DNA of 64,000 bases, from the NCBI RefSeq assembly GCF_013694245.2, contig NZ_CP059322.2:1856001-1920000 (forward strand). Reading direction: 5' to 3'. Below are positions 46,349 through 54,433 of the stretch, piece after piece (the stretch's first letter is position 1; each line of letters starts with the position of its first letter). A program made the translations under genes and the position numbers. Origin of the DNA: Micromonospora ferruginea (GTDB lineage: Bacteria > Actinomycetota > Actinomycetes > Mycobacteriales > Micromonosporaceae). The notes under the pieces are model-generated. The model searched no databases and had not been told where the DNA came from. It saw only the letters and a list, made by a program, of their open reading frames with translations.

Positions 46349-46424
46349 GTCCGGCCGTCGGCCTGTCCGGCGTCCGGCGGCCCGCGGTGAGTCCGGCCGT
46401 CGGCCTGTCCGGCGTCCGGCGGCG
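46342..46424. repeat. 42-base tandem duplication spanning a stop codon
   Basis: The unit starting GCGGTGAGTCCGGCCGTCGG at 46342 is repeated at 46384 with 41 of 42 bases followed identically; a third degenerate part (CCGGCCGTCGGGCCGCGGTGAG) continues to about 46474. The glycosyltransferase stop lies in the first unit and the deacetylase GTG in the last, so the duplication pushed the two genes apart. Confidence 0.8.
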
Positions 46425-46469
46425 TGTGATGTGGCCGGTCGTCGGGCCGCGTCCGGCCGTCGGGCCGCG

Positions 46470-47192
46470 GTGAGGGTCGCCGCGCTGGCCCGGGTCGCGG
46501 CGGTGGCACTGCCGGCGGTCCAGGTGGCGCCGGTGGCGACCGCGCTGCCGGCGCTGCGGCGGCGGCTGCTGCCCGGCCTGCACGGCCTCGGTGCGCCCGA
46601 CCGGGTCGCGCTGACCTTCGACGACGGCCCGGACCCGGAGTCCACACCCCACTTCCTGGACGTGCTCGCCGCGCACCGGGTCCGGGCCACGTTCTTCGTG
46701 CTCGGCGCGATGCTGCGCCGGTGCCCGGATCTGGGCCGCCGGCTGGTCGCCGACGGGCACGAGGTGGCCCTGCACGGCTGGGCGCACGACAATCTCCTGC
46801 TGCGCGGGCCGGCCGCCACCGTGCGCGACCTGACCCGCGGGTACGACCTGGTCACGGACGTGACCGGCCGGCCGCCGAGGTTCCTGCGCCCGCCGTACGG
46901 GGTGCTGACCGGCGCGACCCTGCTGGCCGCCCGGCGGCTGCGCCTGCGCCCGGTGCTGTGGAGTTGCTGGGGGCGGGACTGGACCGCGTCGGCGACTGGG
47001 GACACCGTCCGGCGGCGGGTGCTGGCCGGCCTGCACGGCGGCGGCACCGTCCTGCTGCACGACTCCTCCTGCGCCGCCGAACCGGGCGCCTGGCGGGCCG
47101 CGCTCGGCGCGCTGCCCGGGCTGCTCGCGGAGTGCCGCCGGCGCGGGTGGCACGTCGGCCCGCTGGCCACCCACGGCCTCGCCGCGCGCTGA
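46470..47192 (+). CDS. Polysaccharide deacetylase (NodB/CE4)
   Basis: Exported or membrane-tethered carbohydrate esterase of 240 residues that N- or O-deacetylates chitin-like or peptidoglycan sugars. The N-terminal 30 residues are hydrophobic (VAALARVAAVALPAVQVAPVATAL) and act as signal or anchor. CE4 motifs: motif 1 TFDDGPDPEST (catalytic base Asp and metal Asp), motif 2 HGWAHDN (metal His pair), motif 3 RFLRPPYG, and a late motif VLLHDSS. GTG at 46470 opens the conserved frame; GTG 46431 is possible but lies in the duplicated repeat. Confidence 0.88.
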   Translation: MRVAALARVAAVALPAVQVAPVATALPALRRRLLPGLHGLGAPDRVALTFDDGPDPESTPHFLDVLAAHRVRATFFVLGAMLRRCPDLGRRLVADGHEVALHGWAHDNLLLRGPAATVRDLTRGYDLVTDVTGRPPRFLRPPYGVLTGATLLAARRLRLRPVLWSCWGRDWTASATGDTVRRRVLAGLHGGGTVLLHDSSCAAEPGAWRAALGALPGLLAECRRRGWHVGPLATHGLAAR

Positions 47193-47312
47193 GGTGCCCG
47201 GCCGTCCCCGCGCCGACCGGGGAGCGCGCCACCGTACCCCGCGCCGATGGTCCCGGGACGCGAATCCCGGAGCCGGCGACCCGTTCGGGTCGGCGTGGCT
47301 AGCGTGCGGGGC

Positions 47313-48878
47313 ATGAGGACCTGGGGACCATCCGTGGCGCTGGCCGCCGCCCTGATCCTGCCGCTGTCGGCGGCGGCCACGCCCGCCGTGGCCGGCGGCC
47401 GGACCGGCGTCGCGCCGGCCCGCCGGCTGCCCGGCGGGGCGTCACCCTGCCCGAACGTGCCGGCCCCGGCGACCCGGCCACCGCAGGCGCCGCCACCGGC
47501 CGACCCGGCCGCCCGCTCGGTCGGCGGCGCCGCGCTGGACACCACCGGACTCGTCGCTCCGCCCGTGGCGGGCGCGCCGCCGCCGGTGACCGCGACCTCG
47601 TGGCTGGTCGCGGACCTGGACACCGGCGCGGTGCTCGGGGGCTGCGGCCCGCACGAGTACGGCGTGCCGGCCAGCGTGCAGAAGCTGCTGCTGACCGCGA
47701 CGATGCTGCCCCGGCTGGACCCGAACCGCGAGGTCACCGTGACCGCCGGGGACGTGGCGATCGAGCCGGGCAGCTCGGCGGTGGGGCTGGCCGAGGGCGG
47801 GCACTACCGGATCGAGACGATCTGGCTGGGCCTGCTGCTGAAGTCGGGCAACGAGGCCGCCAACACGCTGGCCCGCCTCGGTGGCGGCCCGGACGGGCTG
47901 GCCGGTGGTGTGCGGGCGATGAACGCCGAGGCGCAGCACCTCGGCGCCCGGCAGACACACGCGGTCACCCCGTCCGGTCTGGACGGCCCGGGCCAGTTCA
48001 CCAGCGCGTACGACCTCGCGTTGATCGCCCGGGCGTGCTTCCACGAACCGGCCTTCCGCCGCTACACCGCCACCCGGACCGCCCAGGTGCCGGCCCAGCC
48101 GGCGCTGCACGAGAAGTCCTTCCAGATTCAGAACGACAACATGCTGCTCGACCACTACCCGGGCGCGATCGGCGGCAAGACCGGCTTCACCGATCTCGCC
48201 CGGCACACGTACGTCGGCGCGGCCGAGCGGGGTGGGCGTCGGCTGGTGGTGACCCTGCTCGGCGCGGAGATCCCCACCCAGCGGGGCTGGCAGCAGGGCG
48301 CGGCGCTGCTGGACTGGGGCTTCGGGCTGCCCCGGGACGCGGCGGTCGGCCGGCTGGTGGAACCGGGCGAACTGGACCGGTCGGCGCCCCCGACCGGCGC
48401 GGCGTCGGCGCTGGCCGGGCACGCCGACCTGGGTGCCGGTGCGGCGGCCCCGGGCACGCGGCGCGGCGTCGGGTTGCCGGTCGCGGTGGGCGCGGTGCTG
48501 GTGGCCGGGGGAGCGGTGCTGCTGGCCCGACGGCGTCGGCACGCGGTGGCGGCGGCCATGTCGACCGGCCCCGCGCTGCGGAAGCCCGAACTTTCCGGAA
48601 GACGGCTGAGAAACGACCGGTCCGGTTACCGGCCGGCGGGGCCCGCGGTGCTGTCCCGCACCACCAGCTCGGTGGCGAGCTCGATCCGGGGAGACTCGAT
48701 CTCCTCGCCCTGGGCCAGCCGCAGCACGGTGCGGGCGGCGAGCCGCCCCATCTCCACCAGGGGCTGGCGCACGGTGGTCAGCGGCGGTGAGGCCCAGCGG
48801 GCCTCCGGCAGGTCGTCGAAGCCCACCACGGACACGTCGTCGGCGACCCGCAGGCCGCGCCGGCGCACCGCCTCGTAG
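47313..48878 (+). CDS. D-alanyl-D-alanine carboxypeptidase (paralog 2)
   Basis: Serine peptidase S11 for peptidoglycan trimming. Signal peptide (MRTWGPSVALAAALILPL, cleavage near AVAGG), Pro-rich spacer, and catalytic motifs ASVQK (SxxK), SGNEAAN (SxN), GGKTGFT (KTG), then a C-terminal TM helix (GLPVAVGAVLVAGGAVLLA) and RRRRH. It is closely related to paralog 1. The expected stop soon after RRRRH is missing: the frame runs 89 codons farther, antisense to the LacI gene for 253 bases. A TGA at 48606-48608 in another frame suggests a one-base change near 48545-48605. The catalytic domain is intact either way. Confidence 0.85.
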   Translation: MRTWGPSVALAAALILPLSAAATPAVAGGRTGVAPARRLPGGASPCPNVPAPATRPPQAPPPADPAARSVGGAALDTTGLVAPPVAGAPPPVTATSWLVADLDTGAVLGGCGPHEYGVPASVQKLLLTATMLPRLDPNREVTVTAGDVAIEPGSSAVGLAEGGHYRIETIWLGLLLKSGNEAANTLARLGGGPDGLAGGVRAMNAEAQHLGARQTHAVTPSGLDGPGQFTSAYDLALIARACFHEPAFRRYTATRTAQVPAQPALHEKSFQIQNDNMLLDHYPGAIGGKTGFTDLARHTYVGAAERGGRRLVVTLLGAEIPTQRGWQQGAALLDWGFGLPRDAAVGRLVEPGELDRSAPPTGAASALAGHADLGAGAAAPGTRRGVGLPVAVGAVLVAGGAVLLARRRRHAVAAAMSTGPALRKPELSGRRLRNDRSGYRPAGPAVLSRTTSSVASSIRGDSISSPWASRSTVRAASRPISTRGWRTVVSGGEAQRASGRSSKPTTDTSSATRRPRRRTAS

Positions 48879-49651
48879 ACCCCGAAGGCCATCTGGTCGC
48901 TGGCCGCGAAGATCGCCGTCGGCGGGTCGTCCAGGTCGAGCAGCGCGCCACCGGCCGTGTAGCCGGAGGCGTGGTAGAAGTCGCCCGGGTGCACCAGCCG
49001 GTCGTCGGCCGGGACGCCGGCCGCGGCCAGCGCGGCCCGGTAGCCGTCCAGCCGGGCGCGGCTGCACAGCAGGTGCGGCGGGCCGGCGACGAAGCCGATC
49101 CGCCGGTGGCCCAGCGTGAGCAGGTGCTCGGTGGCGGACAGGCCGCCGGTCCAGTTGGTGGCGCCGATCGCCGGCACGTCCGTGCCGGCCACCCCGGCGT
49201 CCGGGTCGACGACGACCACCGGCACGTTGAGCCGGCGCAGTTGCGCCTGCACCGCGGGGCTCAGGTGCGAGGTCACCACGATCACCCCGTCCGAGGCGCG
49301 GGCGCGCAGGTTGTGCAGCCACTGCCGGGTGGAGCTGGACTCCCGGTGGACGGCCGAGATCACCACGCCGACCCCGGCCGCGTGACCGACGTCCTCCACC
49401 CCGCGGATGATCTCCACGGCCCAGGGGCTGTCCAGGTCGTTGAAGACCAGGTCGACCAGGTCCGCCCGGCGCACCGTGCGGCTGCCGCGACGCCGGTAGC
49501 CGTGGTGGCGCAGCAGCTTCTCGACCCGCTCCCGGGTGTCCGGGGCGACGTCGGAGCGCCCGTTGAGCACCCGCGACACGGTGGGCACGGAGACGCCGGC
49601 CTCCCGTGCGATCGCGGTGATGGTCACCCTGCGCTCGTCGTCCCCGCTCAC
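48626..49651 (-). CDS. LacI-family transcriptional regulator
   Basis: Sugar-responsive repressor of 341 residues. N-terminal LacI helix-turn-helix: VTITAIAREAGVSVPTVSRVLNGRSDVAPDTRERV; then the periplasmic-binding-protein-like effector domain (VDLVFNDLDSPWAVEIIRGVED, SDGVIVVTSHLS, GATNWTGGLSATEHLLTLGHRRIGFVAG, PTAIFAASDQMAFGVYEAVR, VSVVGFDDLPEARWASPPLTTVRQP). GTG at 49651 follows GAAGGG. Divergent from the acetyl-xylan-esterase-like gene with TTCCGGAA-type operators between, so it likely represses that gene. Its 3' end overlaps the run-on tail of carboxypeptidase paralog 2. Confidence 0.94.
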   Translation of the reverse strand: MSGDDERRVTITAIAREAGVSVPTVSRVLNGRSDVAPDTRERVEKLLRHHGYRRRGSRTVRRADLVDLVFNDLDSPWAVEIIRGVEDVGHAAGVGVVISAVHRESSSTRQWLHNLRARASDGVIVVTSHLSPAVQAQLRRLNVPVVVVDPDAGVAGTDVPAIGATNWTGGLSATEHLLTLGHRRIGFVAGPPHLLCSRARLDGYRAALAAAGVPADDRLVHPGDFYHASGYTAGGALLDLDDPPTAIFAASDQMAFGVYEAVRRRGLRVADDVSVVGFDDLPEARWASPPLTTVRQPLVEMGRLAARTVLRLAQGEEIESPRIELATELVVRDSTAGPAGR

Positions 49652-49728
49652 CCGTGTTCCCTTCGCCGGTTGCCGGAACCGACCGGAAAACCGTTCCGCC
49701 CCACGCACATCTTGCCGTACGCCGAGGG

Positions 49729-49786
49729 CTTGACGACAGATCGGTACGGTCCTAGCGTTCGATCAAGTTACGGAAACCTTCCGGAA
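49729..49786 (+). promoter_or_regulatory. Esterase promoter with LacI-type operators
   Basis: TTGACG and TAGCGT are separated by 17 bases (49729-49757), a good promoter. Immediately downstream, GGAAACCTTCC and the palindrome TTCCGGAA (49779-49786) overlap, with the central CG typical of LacI operators. A second site, CCGGAAAACCGTTCCG, lies nearer the lacI-type gene (around 49680-49697). Confidence 0.6.
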
Positions 49787-49852
49787 ACGCGCCGGATTCC
49801 GGGCGCGGCGACGCGCCGTCGCCGGCCCACGGACTGACCAGGAAGCCGAGGC

Positions 49853-50815
49853 GTGTTCACCGACCTGCCCGAGGCGGAACTCCGCCAGCACCGCAGCGAC
49901 CTGTGCGAGCCGTCCGACTTCGACTCCTTCTGGGCCGACACGCTGACCGAGGCGCGCTCCTGCGGCGATCCGGTGGTGGCGACCCCGGTGCCGACCCCAC
50001 TGACCGCAGTGGACGTCTTCGACGTGACGTTCCCCGGCTTCGCCGGGCAGCCGGTGCGGGCCTGGCTGCGGGTGCCGCGCGGCGCGGCCGGGCCGCTGCC
50101 GACCGTCGTGCAGTACGTCGGCTACGGCGGCGGGCGGGGCCATCCGCTGGAGAACCTGCTCTGGTCCGCCGCCGGCCTCGCCCACCTCCAGATGGACACC
50201 CGCGGGCAGGGCTCCGGGTGGAGCCGCGGCGACACGCCGGACGTGGCGGCCGCCGGGCCGCAGGCGCCCGGAATGGCGACCCGGGGCGTGGAGGAGCCGC
50301 GCCGCTACTACTACCGGCGTTTCCTCACCGACGCGGTCCGCGCCGTCGACGCGCTCGGCGACCTGCCGGCCGTCGACCCGGACCGGGTCGCCGTGCTCGG
50401 CCACAGCCAGGGCGGGGCCGCGGCGCTGGCCGCCGGCGCGCTGACGCCCCGGGTCCGGGCCGTGGTGGCGCACGTGCCGTTCCTCTGCGACGTCGCGCGC
50501 GCCGTCACGCTCACCGACTCGGCGCCGTACCGGGAGATCCGGGACTACCTGGCCGTGCACCGGGACGCGGAGGAGCGGGTGCTGCGCACGCTCTCCTACG
50601 TCGACGGCGTGGCGTTCGCCCGGCGCGCCACCGTGCCCGCCCGCTTCTCCGTCGCGTTGATGGACGAGATCGTCCCGCCGTCGACCGTGTACGCCGCCTA
50701 CCACGACTACCGGGGCGACAAGGAGCTGACGGTGTGGCGCTACAACGGCCACGAGGCGGGCGCCATCGACGACGACGCCGCCGCGCTCGACTTCCTCCAC
50801 ACCGCCCTGCGGTAA
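49853..50815 (+). CDS. Acetyl xylan esterase / cephalosporin-C deacetylase family
   Basis: Alpha/beta hydrolase of 320 residues, carbohydrate esterase family 7-like, removing acetyl groups from xylan oligomers (and cephalosporin C in known members). No signal peptide, so intracellular, as in Bacillus and Thermotoga homologues. Blocks: MDTRGQGSGWSRGDTPD (RGQ), GHSQGGAAALA with Ser185, VALMDEIVPPSTVYA with Asp271 and YNGHEAG with His300. GTG at 49853. Promoter and operators upstream imply repression by the divergent LacI regulator. The stop codon is inside a large GGGGCCCC palindrome. Confidence 0.92.
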   Translation: MFTDLPEAELRQHRSDLCEPSDFDSFWADTLTEARSCGDPVVATPVPTPLTAVDVFDVTFPGFAGQPVRAWLRVPRGAAGPLPTVVQYVGYGGGRGHPLENLLWSAAGLAHLQMDTRGQGSGWSRGDTPDVAAAGPQAPGMATRGVEEPRRYYYRRFLTDAVRAVDALGDLPAVDPDRVAVLGHSQGGAAALAAGALTPRVRAVVAHVPFLCDVARAVTLTDSAPYREIRDYLAVHRDAEERVLRTLSYVDGVAFARRATVPARFSVALMDEIVPPSTVYAAYHDYRGDKELTVWRYNGHEAGAIDDDAAALDFLHTALR

Positions 50816-50868
50816 GGAGGGGCCCCTTGTTAACAGACGTCCGTTAACAAGGGGCCCCTCCTTACCGC
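50809..50868. repeat. GGGGCCCC-core paired palindrome, copy B
   Basis: Two units (GTTAACAAGGGGCCCCTCCT plus TAC) in inverted orientation give perfect 26-bp arms around an 8-base loop, itself centred on GACGTC. It includes the esterase stop and ends 18 bases before the dipeptidase start. Likely a very strong terminator and/or mobile palindromic element. Confidence 0.85.
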
Positions 50869-50885
50869 GTGGTAGAACCGGCAGG

Positions 50886-51686
50886 GTGCGCAGACGTACC
50901 GCGGTGGTTCTGGTCGTGGTGGTGGTCGCGACCGCCTGCCAGCGGCCACCGCCGCACCCGGCGCCGTCGCCCACCCCCACCGGGCCGCGCGCCCCGGCCG
51001 ACGTCGTCGACCTGGCCGCCGTCGACGGAAGCGTCCGCACCGACATCCGGTACGCCTCGGCGCACAACTTCGTCGGCCGCCCGATCGACGGCTACCCCGA
51101 GCCGCTCTGCCTGCTCACCCGGCGGGCGGCCGACGCGTTGCACCGGGTGCAGACCGCCGCGCTGGCCCGGGGCCGCAGCCTGAAGGTGTACGACTGCTAC
51201 CGCCCGCAGCGGGCGGTGAACGAGTTCGTCGCCTGGGCGAAGCTCCCGCGGGAGCAGGAGATGAAGGCGGAGTTCTACCCGGACCTGCCGAAGGACCGGC
51301 TCTTCGCCGACGGCTACATCGGCGCGCCCACCGCCCACAGCCGGGCCAGCACGCTCGACCTGACGCTGGTCCCGGTGCCCACCCCGGCGCAGCCCGGCTA
51401 CACGCCCGGCGAGCCGCTGCGGCCCTGCACCGCCCCGGCCGGCCGCCGATTCGCCGACGACTCCGTCGACATGGGCACCGGCTTCGACTGCTTCGACCCG
51501 CGCGCCCACACCGCCGACGCGCGGGTCACCGACCAGGCCCGGGCGAACCGTGAGCTGTTGAAGCGGCTGATGACCGCGCAGGGGTTCGAGAACTACCCGC
51601 GCGAGTGGTGGCACTACCGGTACGTGGACGAGCCGTACCCGGACACCTGGTTCGACTTCCCGGTGGCCCGCTCGTCGCTGCGGTAA
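50886..51686 (+). CDS. D-Ala-D-Ala dipeptidase (VanX/DdpX, M15D) lipoprotein
   Basis: Exported zinc dipeptidase of 266 residues, lipobox VVATAC (Cys18). Cleaves free D-Ala-D-Ala or wall-derived dipeptide. M15D features: SVRTDIRYASAHNFVGR, VYDCYRPQRAVNEFV, SxHxxGxxxD as AHSRASTLDLTL (zinc His and Asp), MGTGFDCFDPRAH, and the EWWHYRY motif (catalytic Glu and zinc His). Secretion and the absence of vanHA nearby argue for cell-wall recycling or defence of the outside, not vancomycin resistance. GTG at 50886. Confidence 0.92.
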   Translation: MRRRTAVVLVVVVVATACQRPPPHPAPSPTPTGPRAPADVVDLAAVDGSVRTDIRYASAHNFVGRPIDGYPEPLCLLTRRAADALHRVQTAALARGRSLKVYDCYRPQRAVNEFVAWAKLPREQEMKAEFYPDLPKDRLFADGYIGAPTAHSRASTLDLTLVPVPTPAQPGYTPGEPLRPCTAPAGRRFADDSVDMGTGFDCFDPRAHTADARVTDQARANRELLKRLMTAQGFENYPREWWHYRYVDEPYPDTWFDFPVARSSLR

Positions 51687-51755
51687 CGCGCTTGCGCCAT
51701 GATCCACAGCGGTTAGGCTGCCCGCTGACCGAACCCCCGCCCGGAAGGACGTCCC

Positions 51756-52262
51756 GTGGAGACCGAACGGATCGGCCCGCCGCTGCTGGCCGGCGAGCGG
51801 GAGACGCTGCGCGCGTTCCTCGACTTCCACCGGGCCACCCTGGCCCTCAAGTGCGAAGGGCTGACCGACGAGCAACTGCGCCGGCGGTCGTCCCCGCCGT
51901 CGACGCTGTCCCTGCTCGGCCTGGTCCGGCACATGGCCGAGGTGGAACGCACCTGGTTCCGCCGGGTCATCGCCGCCGAGGACGTGCCGCTGGTCTGGTC
52001 GGACAGCGGCGACTTCCAGGTCGCGTACGACGCGGCCGGGGCCGACGTCGCCGAGGCGTTCGAGGCGTGGCGGCGCGAGGTCGAGCACGCCCGCCGGATC
52101 GAGCGGGAGGCCGAGTCGCTCGACGTGACCGGCCACCAGGCCCGCTGGGGTGAGGACGTCTCGCTGCGCCTGGTGATGGTGCACATGCTGCACGAGTACG
52201 CCCGGCACAACGGCCACGCCGACCTCCTCCGCGAGGCGATCGACGGCACCGTCGGCGTGTAA
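51756..52262 (+). CDS. DinB family protein (DUF664)
   Basis: Four-helix-bundle protein of 168 residues of the DinB/DUF664 group, often thiol (mycothiol)-dependent enzymes in actinobacteria. Potential metal His residues: FLDFHRATLAL, LVRHMAEVERTWFRR and MVHMLHEYARHNGHADLLRE, spaced as in the family. Activity unknown. GTG at 51756 follows CCCGGAAGGACG. Its stop is part of palindrome copy C. Confidence 0.88.
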   Translation: METERIGPPLLAGERETLRAFLDFHRATLALKCEGLTDEQLRRRSSPPSTLSLLGLVRHMAEVERTWFRRVIAAEDVPLVWSDSGDFQVAYDAAGADVAEAFEAWRREVEHARRIEREAESLDVTGHQARWGEDVSLRLVMVHMLHEYARHNGHADLLREAIDGTVGV

Positions 52263-52314
52263 GGCGGGGGCCCCGGTTAACGCTTCCGGTAGAGGAGGGG
52301 CCCCTCTTAACACG
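52259..52314. repeat. GGGGCCCC-core paired palindrome, copy C
   Basis: Two imperfect units, GTAAGGCGGGGGCCCCGGTT plus AAC and GTAGAGGAGGGGCCCCTCTT plus AAC, in direct orientation 6 bases apart, each weakly palindromic. It includes the stop codon of the DinB-like gene. Confidence 0.75.
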
Positions 52315-52416
52315 TCGATCATCGGGACCTCGGCCCCGCGTACCGGGTCCTCCGGCCCTGCCACCCGTCCGCCCGCGGGAGAAGCGTGGGGGGTGACAAC
52401 GGCGTGAGGAGGAGCC

Positions 52417-53454
52417 ATGAAGGCACTCGTGTACGGCGGGCCGGGCGAGAAGTCCTGGTCCGAGATCCCGGACCCCACGATCGCCGGTCCGCGTGACGCG
52501 ATCGTCCGGGTCGACGCGGTCACCATCTGCGGCACCGACCTGCACATCCTCGGCGGCGACGTGCCCGAGGTCGAGCCGGGCCGGGTGCTCGGCCACGAGG
52601 CGGTCGGCACGGTCGTGGCGGTCGGCGAGGGCGTCGCCAACCTGACTCCGGGCGACCGGGTCCTCGCCTCCTGCATCTCCGCGTGCGGCGTTTGCCGCTA
52701 CTGCCGCGACGGCGTCTACGGGCAGTGCCTCGGCGGCGGCGGGTGGATCCTCGGGCACACCGTCGACGGCGTGCAGGCCGAGTACGCCCGCGTCCCGTTC
52801 GCCGACCTGTCCACGTACCGCCTGCCGGAGGGCGTCTCCGACGAGGCGGCCGTGCTGCTGGCCGACATCCTGCCCACCTCGTACGAGGTCGGCGTGCTCA
52901 ACGGCGGGGTGCGGCCCGGCGACACCGTCGTGGTGGTCGGCGCCGGCCCGATCGGTCTCGCCGCGATCCAGACCGCCCGGCTCTTCTCGCCGACCCACGT
53001 GGTCGCCGTCGACAAGGCGCAGAGCCGGCTCGACGCGGCCAAGCGGTTCGGCGCCGACCTGACCGTGCTCGCCGACGACGACCCGCTCGACGCGGTCCGC
53101 TCGGTCACCGGCGGGCTCGGCGCGGACGTGGCGATCGAGGCGGTCGGCGTGCCGGCCAGCTTCGAGCTGTGCACCACGCTGGTCCGGGCCGGCGGCCGGG
53201 TCGCCAACATCGGCGTGCACGGCGCGCCGGCCACGCTGCACCTGGAACGGCTCTGGATCCGCGACGTCACCATCACCACCGGCCTGGTCGACACCCGCAC
53301 CACGCCGAAGCTGCTGGACATGCTGGTCGCCGGCCAGCTCGACACCGCCCACATGGTGACCCACCGATACCCGATGGAGGAGATCGTCGAGGCGTACGAC
53401 GTGTTCGCCCGCCCGGCCGAGACCGGCGCGCTCAAGGTCGTGCTCACCCGCTGA
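52417..53454 (+). CDS. Zinc-dependent alcohol dehydrogenase
   Basis: Medium-chain dehydrogenase of 345 residues. Catalytic zinc ligands: Cys37 region TICGTDLHILGGD, His/Glu in GHEAVGTVVAVG, and structural zinc Cys cluster CISACGVCRYCRDGVYGQC. NAD(P)-binding VVVVGAGPIGLAAIQTARLF, then an acidic/Lys mix VVAVDKAQSRLDAAKRFGADLTV that suggests NAD. Substrate unknown; the family includes threonine dehydrogenase, formaldehyde-related and sugar-alcohol enzymes. ATG at 52417 follows GAGGAGCC. Confidence 0.93.
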   Translation: MKALVYGGPGEKSWSEIPDPTIAGPRDAIVRVDAVTICGTDLHILGGDVPEVEPGRVLGHEAVGTVVAVGEGVANLTPGDRVLASCISACGVCRYCRDGVYGQCLGGGGWILGHTVDGVQAEYARVPFADLSTYRLPEGVSDEAAVLLADILPTSYEVGVLNGGVRPGDTVVVVGAGPIGLAAIQTARLFSPTHVVAVDKAQSRLDAAKRFGADLTVLADDDPLDAVRSVTGGLGADVAIEAVGVPASFELCTTLVRAGGRVANIGVHGAPATLHLERLWIRDVTITTGLVDTRTTPKLLDMLVAGQLDTAHMVTHRYPMEEIVEAYDVFARPAETGALKVVLTR

Positions 53455-53457
53455 GGG

Positions 53458-53516
53458 GTGTTAAGCGGGGCCCCCGCCTATACCGAATGTGTTAAGCGGG
53501 GGCCCCGCCTTACCCC
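53458..53516. repeat. GGGGCCCC-core paired palindrome, copy D
   Basis: Two units GTTAAGCGGGGCCCCCGCCT and GTTAAGCGGGGGCCCCGCCT in direct orientation 29-32 bases apart, followed by ATACC and TACCC. Nearly identical to copy A. Located between convergent dehydrogenase and esterase genes, where it could terminate both. Confidence 0.75.
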
Positions 53517-54280
53517 CGCAGGGGGAGCCAGGTGAGGACGGCGGCGATCTGGGCGTCCCAGTACGCCCAGTCGTGGTCGCCGGGGCCGAAGTCGACGGTG
53601 AGCGGCCGGCCGAGGCGGCGCGCCGTGTCGACGAAGCGCACGCTGTCCTCGTACAGGAAGTCCTCGGTGCCGCAGGCCACGTAGAGCGCCGGCAGGTCGT
53701 CGCCGGCCCGCTCCAGCAGCGCCACGGTGTCGTCGTCGTCCGGCGGCGGCCGCTCGCCCCAGACCGTGTGCCACACCGCCGGGTCGACCGGGCTGGACGG
53801 GTGGTGGCGTCGCCGCGCCACGTCGAGCGCCCCGGAGAGGCTGGCCGCCGCGGCGAACCGGTCGGGGTGGCGCAGCGCCCACTTCACCGCGCCGTAGCCG
53901 CCCATCGACAGGCCGGCGACGAACGTGTCCTCCCGCCGGGTGGAGAGGCGGAAGAACGATCGGCACACCTCGGGCAGTTCCTCGCTGAGGAACGTCCAGT
54001 ACCGGTTGCCGTGCTCCTCGTCCCGGTAGAAGCTGCGCTGCACCTGCGGCATCACCACGGCCAGCCCCAGCGGGGCGACGTAGCGCTCGATCGACGACCG
54101 CCGGGTCCACGCCGTGTCGTCGTCGGTGAGGCCGTGCAGCAGGTAGAGCACCGGCGGGTCGCCGTCGCCGGCGGCGCCGGCCATGCCGATGCCGGCCGCG
54201 CCGCGGTCGGGCAGCAGCACCGTCATCGAGGTGCCCATGCCGAGCGCCTCGGAGAAGAAGTCACAGCGGATCCGAGCCAT
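53510..54280 (-). CDS. Esterase family protein (esterase D / putative acyltransferase fold)
   Basis: Alpha/beta hydrolase of 256 residues, putative esterase family (as in EstA and mycolyltransferase Ag85-like folds). Blocks: PPVLYLLHGLTDDDTAW (oxyanion), FVAGLSMGGYGAVKWAL (nucleophile Ser in GLSMGG), CGTEDFLYEDS (Asp) and GDHDWAYWD (His). No signal peptide, so likely a cytoplasmic S-formylglutathione/mycothiol-type or feruloyl-type esterase. ATG at 54280. Convergent with the dehydrogenase. Confidence 0.9.
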   Translation of the reverse strand: MARIRCDFFSEALGMGTSMTVLLPDRGAAGIGMAGAAGDGDPPVLYLLHGLTDDDTAWTRRSSIERYVAPLGLAVVMPQVQRSFYRDEEHGNRYWTFLSEELPEVCRSFFRLSTRREDTFVAGLSMGGYGAVKWALRHPDRFAAAASLSGALDVARRRHHPSSPVDPAVWHTVWGERPPPDDDDTVALLERAGDDLPALYVACGTEDFLYEDSVRFVDTARRLGRPLTVDFGPGDHDWAYWDAQIAAVLTWLPLRG

Positions 54281-54433
54281 GAACCGGCAGCGTACCCGCG
54301 GCCCGATCGGGGGTGGATTGACCGTTCCTATTGCCCCGGGCCACCCGGGCGGGACAGGATGGGCGTGCGTGCCGGAAACGTGTTCGTAACCTGCGCGCTG
54401 CTGGTCTCTGTCACAAGGAAGTGGGAGTCAGGC

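Noticed and set aside
50886..51686. Vancomycin resistance gene vanX
   Set aside because: The protein is an exported lipoprotein and vanH/vanA are absent; D-Ala-D-Ala dipeptidase of the M15D family without a resistance context.
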